Assembly: GCA_039810245.1 (NCBI GenBank)
Contig: JBDHWQ010000013.1
Location: forward strand, 35,479 to 99,478
Source: CALDSL01 sp039810245
GTDB lineage: Bacteria; Chloroflexota; Anaerolineae; Anaerolineales; Anaerolineaceae
Reading direction: 5' to 3'
Length of the DNA: 64,000 bases
A program made the translations under genes and the position numbers. Below are positions 1 to 7,811 of this stretch, one piece after another. Numbering within the stretch: position 1 is the stretch's first letter; every line of letters starts with the position of its first letter. Below the pieces are notes generated by a model. That model made no database searches and was not told where the DNA came from. It was given only the letters and a program-made list of their open reading frames with translations.

Positions 1-1
1 A

Positions 2-874
2 CTGGAGCACCTGCGCGGGCTGCGCGCGGCCGGCGCCAACCGCCTGAGCTACGGCGTGCAGTCGGCTCACCCGGATGATCTGCGCCTGCTGGAGCGCCAG
101 CACACCTACCTGGACGCGGTGCAGGCGGTGGAATGGTCGCGCAAGGCCGGGTTCGACAACCTCAACCTGGACCTGATCTTTGGCGTGCCATTCCAGACAC
201 TGGAACGCTGGCAGCGCAGCCTGGAGCTGGTGCTGGGCTTGCATCCCGAGCATTTATCGCTATACGCGCTCACGGTGGAGCACGGTACGCCCTTCCAGAA
301 GTGGGCCGGGCGCGGCCTGGTCCCCATGCCGGATGATGACCTGGCCGCCGATATGTACAATTGGGCATCTGAGCGCCTGGATGACGCTGGTTTCCAGCAA
401 TACGAGATCTCCAACTGGGCTCGAACAGCTACGGATGGAGCGCTATTGCTCTCGCGCCACAACCTGCAGTATTGGCTCAACCACCCGTACCTGGGCCTGG
501 GGGCCGGCGCGCACGGCTACGCCGGTGGCACGCGTACGGCGAACGTGCTGGGTATCCGTGCCTATATCGAGCGCGTGGAGAGCGGCCAGCCGCGCGAATT
601 CCCGCTGGGGCCGGCGCTGGCGAACGCCACCCCGGTGGATGCGCGTACCGCCATGCAGGAGACCATGATGGTGGGCCTGCGCCTGGTTCAGCGCGGTGTT
701 TCCGGCGCTGAGTTTGCAGCGCGCTTTGGCTGCGGGCTGGAAGATGCCTTTGGCGAGCCAATCACGCGCCTGGTGGGCCAGGGCCTGCTCGAATGGCATG
801 CCGGCAGCCTGCGCCTCACCCCGCGCGGCCGCCTGCTTGGCAATCGCGTCTTTCGTGAATTTGTTGGCGACTAG
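2..874 (+). CDS. hemW: HemW-like radical SAM heme chaperone, 5'-truncated by window edge
   Basis: The reading frame is open from base 2 to a TAG at 872-874, so the N-terminal part holding the CxxxCxxC radical SAM cluster lies outside the window. What remains is the TIM-barrel half (NRLSYGVQS, DLIFGVPFQT, LSLYALTVEHGTP) and the C-terminal HemN-type domain (GLGAGAHGY, then a winged-helix end RLTPRGRLLGNRVFREF). These blocks match the HemW/YggW family, formerly called oxygen-independent coproporphyrinogen III oxidase-like, which delivers heme to membrane targets. A true HemN would be longer. The gene ends back-to-back with the oppositely oriented L,D-transpeptidase, the two stops overlapping by 4 nt. 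Confidence 0.9.
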   Translation: MEHLRGLRAAGANRLSYGVQSAHPDDLRLLERQHTYLDAVQAVEWSRKAGFDNLNLDLIFGVPFQTLERWQRSLELVLGLHPEHLSLYALTVEHGTPFQKWAGRGLVPMPDDDLAADMYNWASERLDDAGFQQYEISNWARTATDGALLLSRHNLQYWLNHPYLGLGAGAHGYAGGTRTANVLGIRAYIERVESGQPREFPLGPALANATPVDARTAMQETMMVGLRLVQRGVSGAEFAARFGCGLEDAFGEPITRLVGQGLLEWHAGSLRLTPRGRLLGNRVFREFVGD

Positions 875-1932
875 CTGACGATCACACGCGTACCCATCCC
901 AATCGTCTCAATTTTATTGGGATGTGCCATTACCGGGGTTGTCCAGCGGAAAATCCACAGCGCTTCTTCCGGTTTCATGTTCACGCAGCCGTGGCTCATC
1001 GGTACGCCGTAGTTATAATGCCAGTATGTGCCGTGCGTGGCTACTCCGGTTTTGGGCTCGAAGAAGCAGCTCCAGGGCACGCCCGGAAGCTCATAGGCTT
1101 CCAGGTCTGTGGTGACGTTGCCATCTCCCATATGCTTGGAAGGCATCTTCGACTGCACGTTGAACGTGCCTTTCGGCGTGTCGGTTGGGATACCCCCCGG
1201 CGGGTTGGGCCGGCTATCGGGTAGGCCGGAGGAAATTTTCGTCTCAAATACCACCTGGTCGCCTTCAAAGGCTTTCAGCGTCTGCATGGCGATGGAAACC
1301 TCGATGCGCTTCTTCTCGGGCGGCACGTCCGGTGAGAGCGGGGCAAGCTCCGCGTCGGCAAAGGGGCGCAAGTGTACGGCCGGGACATGATAATAATACA
1401 GGCTGTCGAACAGCTCATCCTGCAGCTTGTACCACGGCTCGCCGTCCGGGCCTTCATCGATTCCCACAATCCAGTGGTTAGAGTTGTAATACAGGCGGTA
1501 CACTGGATCCCAGGTCTTGCGCGCGGGGTTGAAGTGCATGGCGCGCGTAAACGGTACGGTAATCTGTCCCAGGCGCGGCTGGTCAGGCTCGGGGGCCTTG
1601 TCCAGTACTCCGTTTAGCCGCGTGCGCACCTGTTGCAAGTGCGCCGAGTGGATATATCCGCCCCACACGCGGTACCACAGCGGGTTGTAGCCCGGCCCAA
1701 ATTCGGATACCACCGGGTAATACACGTGCAGCAGCTCGTCACGGTAGCGCGTGTTGACGATACGGCTGGAATCATCCGGCCGGCTGTACACGCTCACCGA
1801 TTGGATGGCAATCCGAACCAGGTCACTGCTTTCCACTTCATCCCAGTTGGGGAAGAAGGGGCGGAAAGCCAGAGCACCCAGCGCCAGTCCGCTGCGTTTC
1901 AAGAATTCACGGCGCGTCAATTTCATAGTCAT
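871..1932 (-). CDS. L,D-transpeptidase (YkuD fold) with TAT-like signal
   Basis: The protein of about 353 residues begins with a twin-arginine style leader (KLTRREFLKRSGLALGALAF), so it is probably exported folded. A middle region looks SH3-like. The C-terminal YkuD domain ends in the catalytic signature HGTYWHYNYGVPMSHGCVNM, with the SHGC cysteine as nucleophile. The family forms 3-3 crosslinks in peptidoglycan or attaches proteins to it. I start it at the ATG at 1932 (a second ATG is at 1926) because a TATAAT lies only 9 nt upstream, suggesting a leaderless or nearly leaderless mRNA. The longer open frame to 2025 reads through that promoter. It is divergent from the GH25 lysozyme, so two wall-acting genes are paired head to head. 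Confidence 0.88.
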   Translation of the reverse strand: MTMKLTRREFLKRSGLALGALAFRPFFPNWDEVESSDLVRIAIQSVSVYSRPDDSSRIVNTRYRDELLHVYYPVVSEFGPGYNPLWYRVWGGYIHSAHLQQVRTRLNGVLDKAPEPDQPRLGQITVPFTRAMHFNPARKTWDPVYRLYYNSNHWIVGIDEGPDGEPWYKLQDELFDSLYYYHVPAVHLRPFADAELAPLSPDVPPEKKRIEVSIAMQTLKAFEGDQVVFETKISSGLPDSRPNPPGGIPTDTPKGTFNVQSKMPSKHMGDGNVTTDLEAYELPGVPWSCFFEPKTGVATHGTYWHYNYGVPMSHGCVNMKPEEALWIFRWTTPVMAHPNKIETIGMGTRVIVS

Positions 1933-1941
1933 TCTGTCCGT

Positions 1942-1947
1942 ATTATA
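1942..1947 (-). promoter_or_regulatory. Extended -10 box of the L,D-transpeptidase gene
   Basis: On the minus strand the sequence reads GGTTATAATACGGACAG followed by ATG. The TATAAT sits 9 nt from the chosen start, leaving almost no 5' leader. A very similar string (GGCTATAATACAGATAG) lies before the beta-helix gene at 4795-4800. Confidence 0.6.
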
Positions 1948-2006
1948 ACCAATCCCGATCAATTTTCCAAATAACTTCTCCTGGCACATTGATTGCATCT
2001 TTTGTT

Positions 2007-2035
2007 TTGACACCGCGCCGCGCATCCTCTACAAT
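2007..2035 (+). promoter_or_regulatory. Sigma-70 type promoter of the GH25 gene
   Basis: TTGACA at 2007-2012 and TACAAT at 2030-2035 are separated by exactly 17 bp. The start codon follows about 70 nt later, behind the ribosome site AAGGAGATAGACA. Confidence 0.75.
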
Positions 2036-2109
2036 ACGGCAGGGGGAACACACGCGCTGGCGCGGGCACAACGCAGCCGGCCGCAGGTTCGATCATAAGG
2101 AGATAGACA

Positions 2110-2895
2110 ATGATACTTGGGGTAGATGTTAGCCGCTGGCAGCCGAGCGTGGACTGGGCGACTTTAAAAGCCAATGGAGTTGAGTTCGTCTTCATCAAGG
2201 CCACGCAGGGCAATTATTCTGTAGATACGATGCTGCAAAGCCACGTCAACGGCGCGAACGCCGCCGGTTTGATCGTAGGCCTGTACCACTGGTGCGATCC
2301 GCTGGTCAATGCTGAATCGCAGGCGCGCTATTTTATCGACAAGACCCGCGGGCTCAAGTTCCACATGGCGTCCGCGGATGTCGAGCAGTTCTGGGCTGAC
2401 TGGCAGGAGTGGAGCGCGGGCAATATTACCAAGTACCTCTCGCCGGATGCGATCAGTAATAATGCCCGCACCATCCTCAACGTGTGGAAGCAGGAGCTTA
2501 ACATCCCCGGCGTGCTCTACAGCCGCGCATCTTTCATCCACGGCTTTGCTCGCCCCATGCTTACCTGGGTGTGCAACTGGCCGCTATGGATGGCGCATTA
2601 TCCCTACGCCACCGGACGTATCAAGACCACATGGGACGTATTCAAGACACAATATCGCCCCACCATTGCCGGGCCCAGCCTGCCCACCGGCTGCACCAAG
2701 TGGACCTTCTGGCAGTTCACCGGCGATAAGTTCATCCTGCCCGGCGTTACTACCGCGCTTGACGTCAATTATTTCAACGGAGACCTGGCGCAACTGCGCG
2801 CCTTTACCAACCTGGAAGCCCCGCCGCCGCTCACTCTCGAGCAGCGCGTGGCCCGGCTGGAACAGGAAGCCCGCGCCCGCGGGTGGAACGTTTAG
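2110..2895 (+). CDS. Glycoside hydrolase family 25 lysozyme
   Basis: The 261-residue protein opens with GVDVSRWQPSVDWATLK and continues with FVFIKATQG and GLYHWC. These are the hallmark blocks of GH25 (Chalaropsis-type) muramidases, including the acidic residues at the barrel mouth (DVS near the start, the ASADVEQFW region and the WQFTG segment). It would cleave the MurNAc-GlcNAc bond of peptidoglycan. No signal peptide is visible, so secretion by another route or intracellular use remains open. The last 20 or so residues (LEQRVARLEQEARARGW) look like a short coiled coil. Strong ribosome site AAGGAG. It lies beside a cell-wall transpeptidase. Confidence 0.9.
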   Translation: MILGVDVSRWQPSVDWATLKANGVEFVFIKATQGNYSVDTMLQSHVNGANAAGLIVGLYHWCDPLVNAESQARYFIDKTRGLKFHMASADVEQFWADWQEWSAGNITKYLSPDAISNNARTILNVWKQELNIPGVLYSRASFIHGFARPMLTWVCNWPLWMAHYPYATGRIKTTWDVFKTQYRPTIAGPSLPTGCTKWTFWQFTGDKFILPGVTTALDVNYFNGDLAQLRAFTNLEAPPPLTLEQRVARLEQEARARGWNV

Positions 2896-2904
2896 CTCGT
2901 CGCT

Positions 2905-4719
2905 TCACGGCTCACACGCGTTATCACCCAGGGCCGGCTTCGCCTGGTCACTGACCACGATGCCGGCCTGCTGGTTGCCCTGACACTGGTTGGCGCTGGC
3001 GCTGCCGGCTGCCTGATCGTAAAAGGCGATCCCCGCCAGCTCATTACCGCTGCACGTATTCTGCTGGATCACGGGCGCCGCGTTCGCATGAACGGATATG
3101 CCGTTTAGCCGGTTTTCAGAGCAATTGTTGTTGCGCGCCGTGCCTCTCGCGCTGCCCCAAAACACGATACCGCTGTCGTTATTGCGCTGGCTGATGTTGT
3201 TTTCTAACACCGGCCGCGCATCTTCGTGCACCGCGATGCCCTGTAAGCCATTTTCGGATGTGGCGTTGTTGCGCGCCGTGCCACCCGCGCTGCCCCAGTA
3301 ATCAATGCCGACCTGAAGGTTGCGCTGGCAGCGGTTCTCCTGCAAATAGGGGGCGGCGCGATCGTTGACGCTGATGCCATGCATGTCATTCTGCGAGCAT
3401 TCGTTGTCCTGTGCCGCCCCGGCTGCCGCGTCAAAATAGCTGATCCCGGCCTTGCCATTCTGAACAAATTCGTTGCTGATCAGCATCGGCTGCGCTTCGC
3501 CGCTGATGCTGGCGCCATAGGTCAGATTGCGCTGCACCTGATTTTGAAAAGCAGTCGGGCTGGCGTGATCGTTTATTTCGATACCGCTGTCGCTGTTGTC
3601 GAGGATTTCATTGCGCGTGGCTTTACCACCGCCGTTTTCATAATACATCAGCCCTGAATGGCCGTTTTCGCGGATCAAGTTGCGGTCCACGACCGGCTGC
3701 GCGCTGCCACTCACCAGCAGCCCGCCGCCGCGGTTCTGATGGATCAGGTTCTCGCGCACTGTAATACCGGATGATCCACGGACTTCCATGCCCAGGTAAT
3801 CGTTGTGGACCAGCTCGTTGCGCAGAATCATCCCGCCTACATCACCCTGCACCAGCAGCCCGCGCCCGCCTTGCGCGCTCTGCGCATCGTAGCGCCCACC
3901 GGCGATACGGTTGTCACTGATCGTCACCGGGCCAACCTCGATAACAATCACGTCCGCGGCCGCGTCGCCTTCGTAGCGCAGCGAGAGCCCTTTCAGCGTT
4001 ATACCGCCGGTGGTAATGCGTACTGGCGTGCCGCTGCTGTGCAGCACGATCTCAGTGGCATCTCGGCCTGCGCCTTGCAGGGTCAGCGGGCGATCCATGA
4101 TCAGAGCTTCCTCAACCGTGATCGTGCCTTCACCCAGCGTGATCGTGGCGTTGGCGGGCGCGTTGCGGATCTGTTCAGCCAGGTCCGGCGGAGTCGCGCC
4201 AAATCCCCGGCTGCGCAGGCGTTCGAGCCCGCCGCTCTGAAAAAAGTAATAGGCCAGGGCCGCCAGCAGCACCAGTACACCCAGCGCCAGCCATACCCAC
4301 CCGCGCCGTCGTGTTGGCCGAGCGCTGGAAGCTGCCACTGGCGCTGGCACGTCTGGCGCTCGGACCGGGGCGGTCACATCTGGTGTGCCACGCAGCAGCG
4401 ATGTCTCTGGCGTATCGAATACCAGCGCAGTTCCTGTGCTTGGGATGCTCGCAGGCGTCGCGGTAGCCATGGGCGGAGCAAGACGTGTTAGCGCCTTCCT
4501 TGCGCGCAGATTGCTCGGGTTGATCTGCAGCGCGCGTTCCAGGCAGTAGCGTTGTCTCTGCGGGTCATCCAGGCAGCTCGCCAGCCACAACCACGCGGCT
4601 TCATACGTTGGTTCTTCCTGCACGATGCCGGCCAGTAAAGTGGCCGCAGCTCGGCGCTGCCCGCGCTGCGCCAGCTTTACCGCCTGTTGAAAACGTTGTC
4701 CACGTGATAGACCTGTCAT
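2905..4719 (-). CDS. TPR, membrane-anchored right-handed beta-helix (NosD-like) protein
   Basis: From the ATG at 4719 the protein has about 604 residues. The N-terminal 75 or so form a TPR-like module (AAWLWLASCLDDPQRQRYCL, ALQINPSNLRARK) typical of Chloroflexota proteins. A Pro/Ala linker and one membrane helix (WVWLALGVLVLLAALAYYFF) follow. The remaining two thirds are parallel beta-helix coils rich in N, G and I, alternating two repeat types (GTARNN..SEN and GI.VH..A.PVL..N), a double coil of about 46 residues. Such folds usually bind or cleave polysaccharides. No catalytic residues can be assigned. The start is uncertain: AGGTGG lies 11 nt before 4719, but 4776 is also possible because a TATAAT sits just before it. 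Confidence 0.8.
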   Translation of the reverse strand: MTGLSRGQRFQQAVKLAQRGQRRAAATLLAGIVQEEPTYEAAWLWLASCLDDPQRQRYCLERALQINPSNLRARKALTRLAPPMATATPASIPSTGTALVFDTPETSLLRGTPDVTAPVRAPDVPAPVAASSARPTRRRGWVWLALGVLVLLAALAYYFFQSGGLERLRSRGFGATPPDLAEQIRNAPANATITLGEGTITVEEALIMDRPLTLQGAGRDATEIVLHSSGTPVRITTGGITLKGLSLRYEGDAAADVIVIEVGPVTISDNRIAGGRYDAQSAQGGRGLLVQGDVGGMILRNELVHNDYLGMEVRGSSGITVRENLIHQNRGGGLLVSGSAQPVVDRNLIRENGHSGLMYYENGGGKATRNEILDNSDSGIEINDHASPTAFQNQVQRNLTYGASISGEAQPMLISNEFVQNGKAGISYFDAAAGAAQDNECSQNDMHGISVNDRAAPYLQENRCQRNLQVGIDYWGSAGGTARNNATSENGLQGIAVHEDARPVLENNISQRNNDSGIVFWGSARGTARNNNCSENRLNGISVHANAAPVIQQNTCSGNELAGIAFYDQAAGSASANQCQGNQQAGIVVSDQAKPALGDNACEP

Positions 4720-4794
4720 GCTGTATCCATCCACCTGTAAATAAGGAGGGGATTGAGGTGCAACATTAATCTCCATATCCCCATTTCTATCTGT

Positions 4795-4800
4795 ATTATA
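4795..4800 (-). promoter_or_regulatory. -10 box upstream of the beta-helix gene
   Basis: The minus strand reads GGCTATAATACAGATAGAAATG, nearly identical to the element before the L,D-transpeptidase gene. It places the transcript start close to the in-frame ATG at 4776. Confidence 0.5.
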
Positions 4801-4857
4801 GCCACTTTCCACAAAACACCAACTGGCGGTTTCATTCCATTGTGTGCTTGGGTTGTG

Positions 4858-4879
4858 TATAATAAAGAACAATAGTTCT
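4858..4879 (+). promoter_or_regulatory. rusA promoter -10 with SOS-type operator GAAC-N4-GTTC
   Basis: TATAAT at 4858-4863 is followed directly by the 14-bp palindrome AGAACAATAGTTCT at 4866-4879. The core GAAC-N4-GTTC is the LexA box form known from Firmicutes and Actinobacteria. Its position across the expected transcription start would allow repression. The ribosome site CAGGAGCTTT follows. Confidence 0.6.
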
Positions 4880-4892
4880 ATTCAGGAGCTTT

Positions 4893-5282
4893 ATGCGTCT
4901 GGTCGAATTCTTCATCAATGGGCATCCGGTTCCCAAGCAGTCATTCCGCGCGCTGCGTGGGGGCGGGGGCTATATCGCCAAAGACGTGCGCCAGTGGCAG
5001 GATAAAGTCCAGCGGCGCGCCGAGCTGGCCATGCATGGTCGAGCGCCGGCTCGCGGCTGGGTGGAAGTCGAGCTCGACTTTATCCTCACCAGCAACCGCC
5101 GTGTCGACCTGGACAATCTGAGTAAACGCGTGCTGGATGCGCTCAAGAAAGTGGTCTATGAGGACGACTCGCAGATCGTGCACCTGCTGCTGCACAAACA
5201 CAGCGGCCAGGCTGCCGGGGTTTACATCCTGGTTTCCGAAGTGCGCGAAGACGAAGATACTACAAGCGGGTTGGAAGAATAG
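4893..5282 (+). CDS. rusA: RusA-family Holliday junction resolvase
   Basis: The 129-residue length is typical of RusA. The start FFINGHPVPKQSFRA matches the family N-terminus (G.P.PK.R). The segment RRVDLDNLSKRVLDAL followed by VYEDDSQI carries the aspartates that bind the catalytic metal (D.DN...K...D.L....DD). RusA dimers resolve Holliday junctions and are usually phage- or prophage-borne. No phage structural genes are nearby. The gene stands alone behind its own promoter with an SOS-like operator, fitting a damage-inducible recombination role. A Bet/RecT-type annealing protein is encoded 1.3 kb away, while the housekeeping ruvC lies at the far end of the window. Confidence 0.85.
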   Translation: MRLVEFFINGHPVPKQSFRALRGGGGYIAKDVRQWQDKVQRRAELAMHGRAPARGWVEVELDFILTSNRRVDLDNLSKRVLDALKKVVYEDDSQIVHLLLHKHSGQAAGVYILVSEVREDEDTTSGLEE

Positions 5283-5310
5283 ATACCGATAGTATTATGC
5301 GTATAGACAT

Positions 5311-6504
5311 TCAGGATGTGCAGCGCAACCGCAGTTCTGTCAGTCCACGGATCACAAAGCTGTCGAAGAAACGCGGCTGGACGGTTTCAATTTCCAGCGC
5401 GCGGCAATGCTCACGCAGGCTGCTCAGGATGGCGCTCATTTCCAGCCGCGCCAAAGGCGCGCCCAGGCAGTAGTGGATACCTGTGCCAAACGTCAGGTGC
5501 GGGTTCTCCGCGCGCCACGGGTCGAACTGCGCCGGGTGGGGGAATCGCGCCGGGTCACGATTCGCCGCTCCGTATAGCAGCGACACGCGCTGGTTCTTGC
5601 GGATGGTAATGCCGTTGTAGATCACATCCTCGGCCGCCCAGCGGTTGAACAATTGCAGCGGGGTGTCATAGCGCAGCATTTCTTCCATCACGCCACGCAG
5701 CAGTCCGGCATCCGCCTGTAACGCTGGCCATGCCCCTGGCGTGCGCAATAATGCCAGCATCCCGTTGCCCGATGCGTTCACCGTGGCCTCGTGCCCCGCG
5801 TTGAGCAGCAGCACTGCCGTCGATAGCGCTTCCACGCGCCTTATCTCTCCGCGTGCTTCCGCGGCTGCCAGCCCGCTCACTAGATCATCGCCCGGCTGAT
5901 CACGCCGCAGGTCCAGCAGCTCGTTCAGTGCTGCGAAAAATTCCTCAACCGCCTGGTTGGCCGCAATACGCTCGACTGCGGTGGTACGCAACTCGTACAT
6001 CGCCACGATTGCCTTTGACCACGGCCGCAGCATCGGACGGATGCTTTCCGGAATGCCCAGCAGGTCGGCAATTACCGTCACTGACAGAGGCTCAGCCACC
6101 GCGTGCAGCAGGTCGAATGGTCCCTGCGCAATGCCCTCCTGTACCAGCATGCCCGCCAGCCTCTGCACGCGGTCGCGCAGCCCTTCCACCCGCCGTGGAG
6201 TGAAGATTCCCATCACCATGCCCTTGAGACGCGTGTGATCGGGCGGTTCCATGTCCATCAACATATGGTCGCCAAGTTCCTGGAACAGGTCGGGTGGCGC
6301 CACGCGTTTCGACTCTCCCGGGGGCATGCTGCGCACGAAGCGCCGGTCGCGAAGGATCGCGTTTATATCCGCGTAGTTCACCGCAAACCAGCTTCCCCAG
6401 TCCTCGTGGAATGCCAGCGGCGCGCGCTGGCGCAGCTCTTCATACCACGGGTAGGGGTCTTGCAAAAATTTTGGGCTCAGAAATGCCTGCTCAAAAGGTT
6501 CCAT
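5311..6504 (-). CDS. Cytochrome P450
   Basis: The 397-residue soluble protein has the standard bacterial P450 signatures. They are the I-helix oxygen-activation motif LNAGHEATVN, the K-helix ExxR in EEMLRYDTP, and the heme loop FGTGIHYCLGAPLAR with the cysteine ligand. The proximal aromatic region (DPWRAENP) is also present. It resembles CYP107/CYP109-like class I enzymes that need separate ferredoxin and reductase partners, and none is encoded nearby. The substrate cannot be predicted. The ribosome site GAGG lies before the ATG, and a TATAAT on the same strand at 6540-6545 gives a leader of about 28 nt. It converges with rusA. Confidence 0.93.
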   Translation of the reverse strand: MEPFEQAFLSPKFLQDPYPWYEELRQRAPLAFHEDWGSWFAVNYADINAILRDRRFVRSMPPGESKRVAPPDLFQELGDHMLMDMEPPDHTRLKGMVMGIFTPRRVEGLRDRVQRLAGMLVQEGIAQGPFDLLHAVAEPLSVTVIADLLGIPESIRPMLRPWSKAIVAMYELRTTAVERIAANQAVEEFFAALNELLDLRRDQPGDDLVSGLAAAEARGEIRRVEALSTAVLLLNAGHEATVNASGNGMLALLRTPGAWPALQADAGLLRGVMEEMLRYDTPLQLFNRWAAEDVIYNGITIRKNQRVSLLYGAANRDPARFPHPAQFDPWRAENPHLTFGTGIHYCLGAPLARLEMSAILSSLREHCRALEIETVQPRFFDSFVIRGLTELRLRCTS

Positions 6505-6539
6505 AATGACCTCGCTCGGTCCAGGGGTGAATTGTCCTG

Positions 6540-6545
6540 ATTATA
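6540..6545 (-). promoter_or_regulatory. -10 box of the P450 gene
   Basis: Minus strand GCTATAATCAGGACA. No convincing -35 box was found. Confidence 0.45.
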
Positions 6546-6555
6546 GCAACAAAAC

Positions 6556-6587
6556 GGCCCTGCCTTCCGGGGCGGGAAGGCAGGGCC
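6556..6587 (-). terminator. Intrinsic terminator of the bet gene
   Basis: A 13-bp perfect stem (GGCCCTGCCTTCC / GGAAGGCAGGGCC) with a 6-nt loop lies 30 nt past the bet stop. On the minus strand it is followed by GTTTTGTTGC. Confidence 0.75.
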
Positions 6588-6616
6588 TCACTGGGTCGCA
6601 TCCACAGATGCGGGAA

Positions 6617-7684
6617 TTATTCTTCTTCGTCGCTGTTTTCTTCAGCGTCTTCTTCGCCCGGCGGCTGATTTTCTTCCAGCAGCACCATCACGGCCTGCGC
6701 TTCTTCAATCGCTTCCGCGCAAGGCATCCAGGCGCCGTCCACATCCGATGGCTTGAGCAGCCGATTGAGGGCGATGATTTCGGCCTCAGTCATTTCTTCC
6801 AGCGAGCCAAGCCCGGCGATGTACTTCAGGTAGTGAGGGATCTGCTCTTCTTCAAGAAGCAAATTATCCACTGCCCCCGCAACGATCGCGGCGTCATTCT
6901 CGCCCAGGGCCATGCCGCGCGATTCGATCATATTGACTGCCTTAGCAAAGTTTGCCTGCAGCTCGGCCGGGGTATATGGGCGTTTTCCGGTGGCCTTGCG
7001 CCCGTTCGATGGGCTGGCTGCCTGTGGCGTGGCCGGCTCGGTCACCAGTTGGGTAGGATTATCTGCCTGGCCCATTTCTTCCGTAGTGTAGAGGCCACTC
7101 AGCTCCTGCGGGAAGGCGCGGCGCAGCGCCAGCGCTTCGGCGCATTTGGCCAGCATCCCTGCCGGGTCCGTCTTCCAGCGGCTGATCGGCTCGCCATACG
7201 AGTTTGTCTGCACATAGCTCTTGTACACCGCGATGGCGTACAGCGGCTGGTGGAAGTCGTGGCGCAGCACGCCCATGCGCGCTGCCGCCGGTGGTTCATC
7301 ACTCAACCACACCTCTTTCCACTCGCCATCCGGTCCACACCACCACGGACCAACCTGCCCGGCATACTTGCGGGTGCGGTCGGCGATCAGTCGGAAGCCG
7401 TCAATCGAAACCTGGATCACCTGCGCTTCTTCGTAGGAGCGCGAGTGCGAGTTCCATTGTTTGCGACGCACCGAGTAGATCTGGCGCGCGAAGGGATCGA
7501 GGCTGGTGCGCCGGCACTGCTCAATAAACAGCGCCAGCTCGTCATCCGTCGCGCCGCGGGCGATGGTGCGTTTGATCAGATCAATTTTTTCCTGGTCAAA
7601 TACAAGTCCGCCCTGACTCTGCACGTCAGACACAAAATACGATGTTTGGGTATCCGTACCTTTCAAGTTTGCGTTCCTCATCAT
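6617..7684 (-). CDS. bet: Phage recombination protein Bet (RecT/Redbeta superfamily) with acidic tail
   Basis: The N-terminal 190 or so residues contain the Bet-family core: LFIEQCRRTSLDPFARQIY, VQVSIDGFRLIADRT, then WKTDPAGMLAKCAEALALR and FPQELSGLYTTEEM. Bet-type proteins anneal complementary single strands during recombination. The usual family length is about 250 residues. Here a further 120-residue extension ends in a very acidic stretch (EEDAEENSDEEE), reminiscent of the acidic tails that recruit partners on SSB-like proteins. No exonuclease partner is adjacent. A TTGCAA-N17-TATAAT promoter lies upstream, and a near match to an SOS box lies above it. Domestication of a phage gene is an inference. 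Confidence 0.85.
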   Translation of the reverse strand: MMRNANLKGTDTQTSYFVSDVQSQGGLVFDQEKIDLIKRTIARGATDDELALFIEQCRRTSLDPFARQIYSVRRKQWNSHSRSYEEAQVIQVSIDGFRLIADRTRKYAGQVGPWWCGPDGEWKEVWLSDEPPAAARMGVLRHDFHQPLYAIAVYKSYVQTNSYGEPISRWKTDPAGMLAKCAEALALRRAFPQELSGLYTTEEMGQADNPTQLVTEPATPQAASPSNGRKATGKRPYTPAELQANFAKAVNMIESRGMALGENDAAIVAGAVDNLLLEEEQIPHYLKYIAGLGSLEEMTEAEIIALNRLLKPSDVDGAWMPCAEAIEEAQAVMVLLEENQPPGEEDAEENSDEEE

Positions 7685-7738
7685 TCTACAGATAGATAGG
7701 GATGGTTGTTCCTTTAGTGGCGGTTCGAAGTAGCGAAA

Positions 7739-7791
7739 TTATAGCACATATATTCTACAATTGCAACAACGAATTAGAACGGAAATTCTAA
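7739..7791 (-). promoter_or_regulatory. bet promoter with SOS-box-like palindrome upstream
   Basis: Reading the minus strand, TTGCAA and TATAAT are spaced by 17 bp. Just upstream, at 7774-7791, lies TTAGAACGGAAATTCTAA, whose core GAAC-GGAA-ATTC differs by one base from GAAC-N4-GTTC. Its position above the -35 box is less typical for a repressor than the rusA site. Confidence 0.4.
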
Positions 7792-7811
7792 TCCATTGAG
7801 CAGAGTGTTAT

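Noticed and set aside
5311..7684. Prophage spanning rusA, P450 and bet
   Set aside because: No integrase, terminase, capsid or tail genes; the genes have separate promoters, and a P450 and a glycosyltransferase are interleaved or adjacent.
6506..7699. Long plus-strand frame of 397 codons opposite bet
   Set aside because: Antisense shadow of a well-supported Bet gene; no ribosome site and no recognisable motif.
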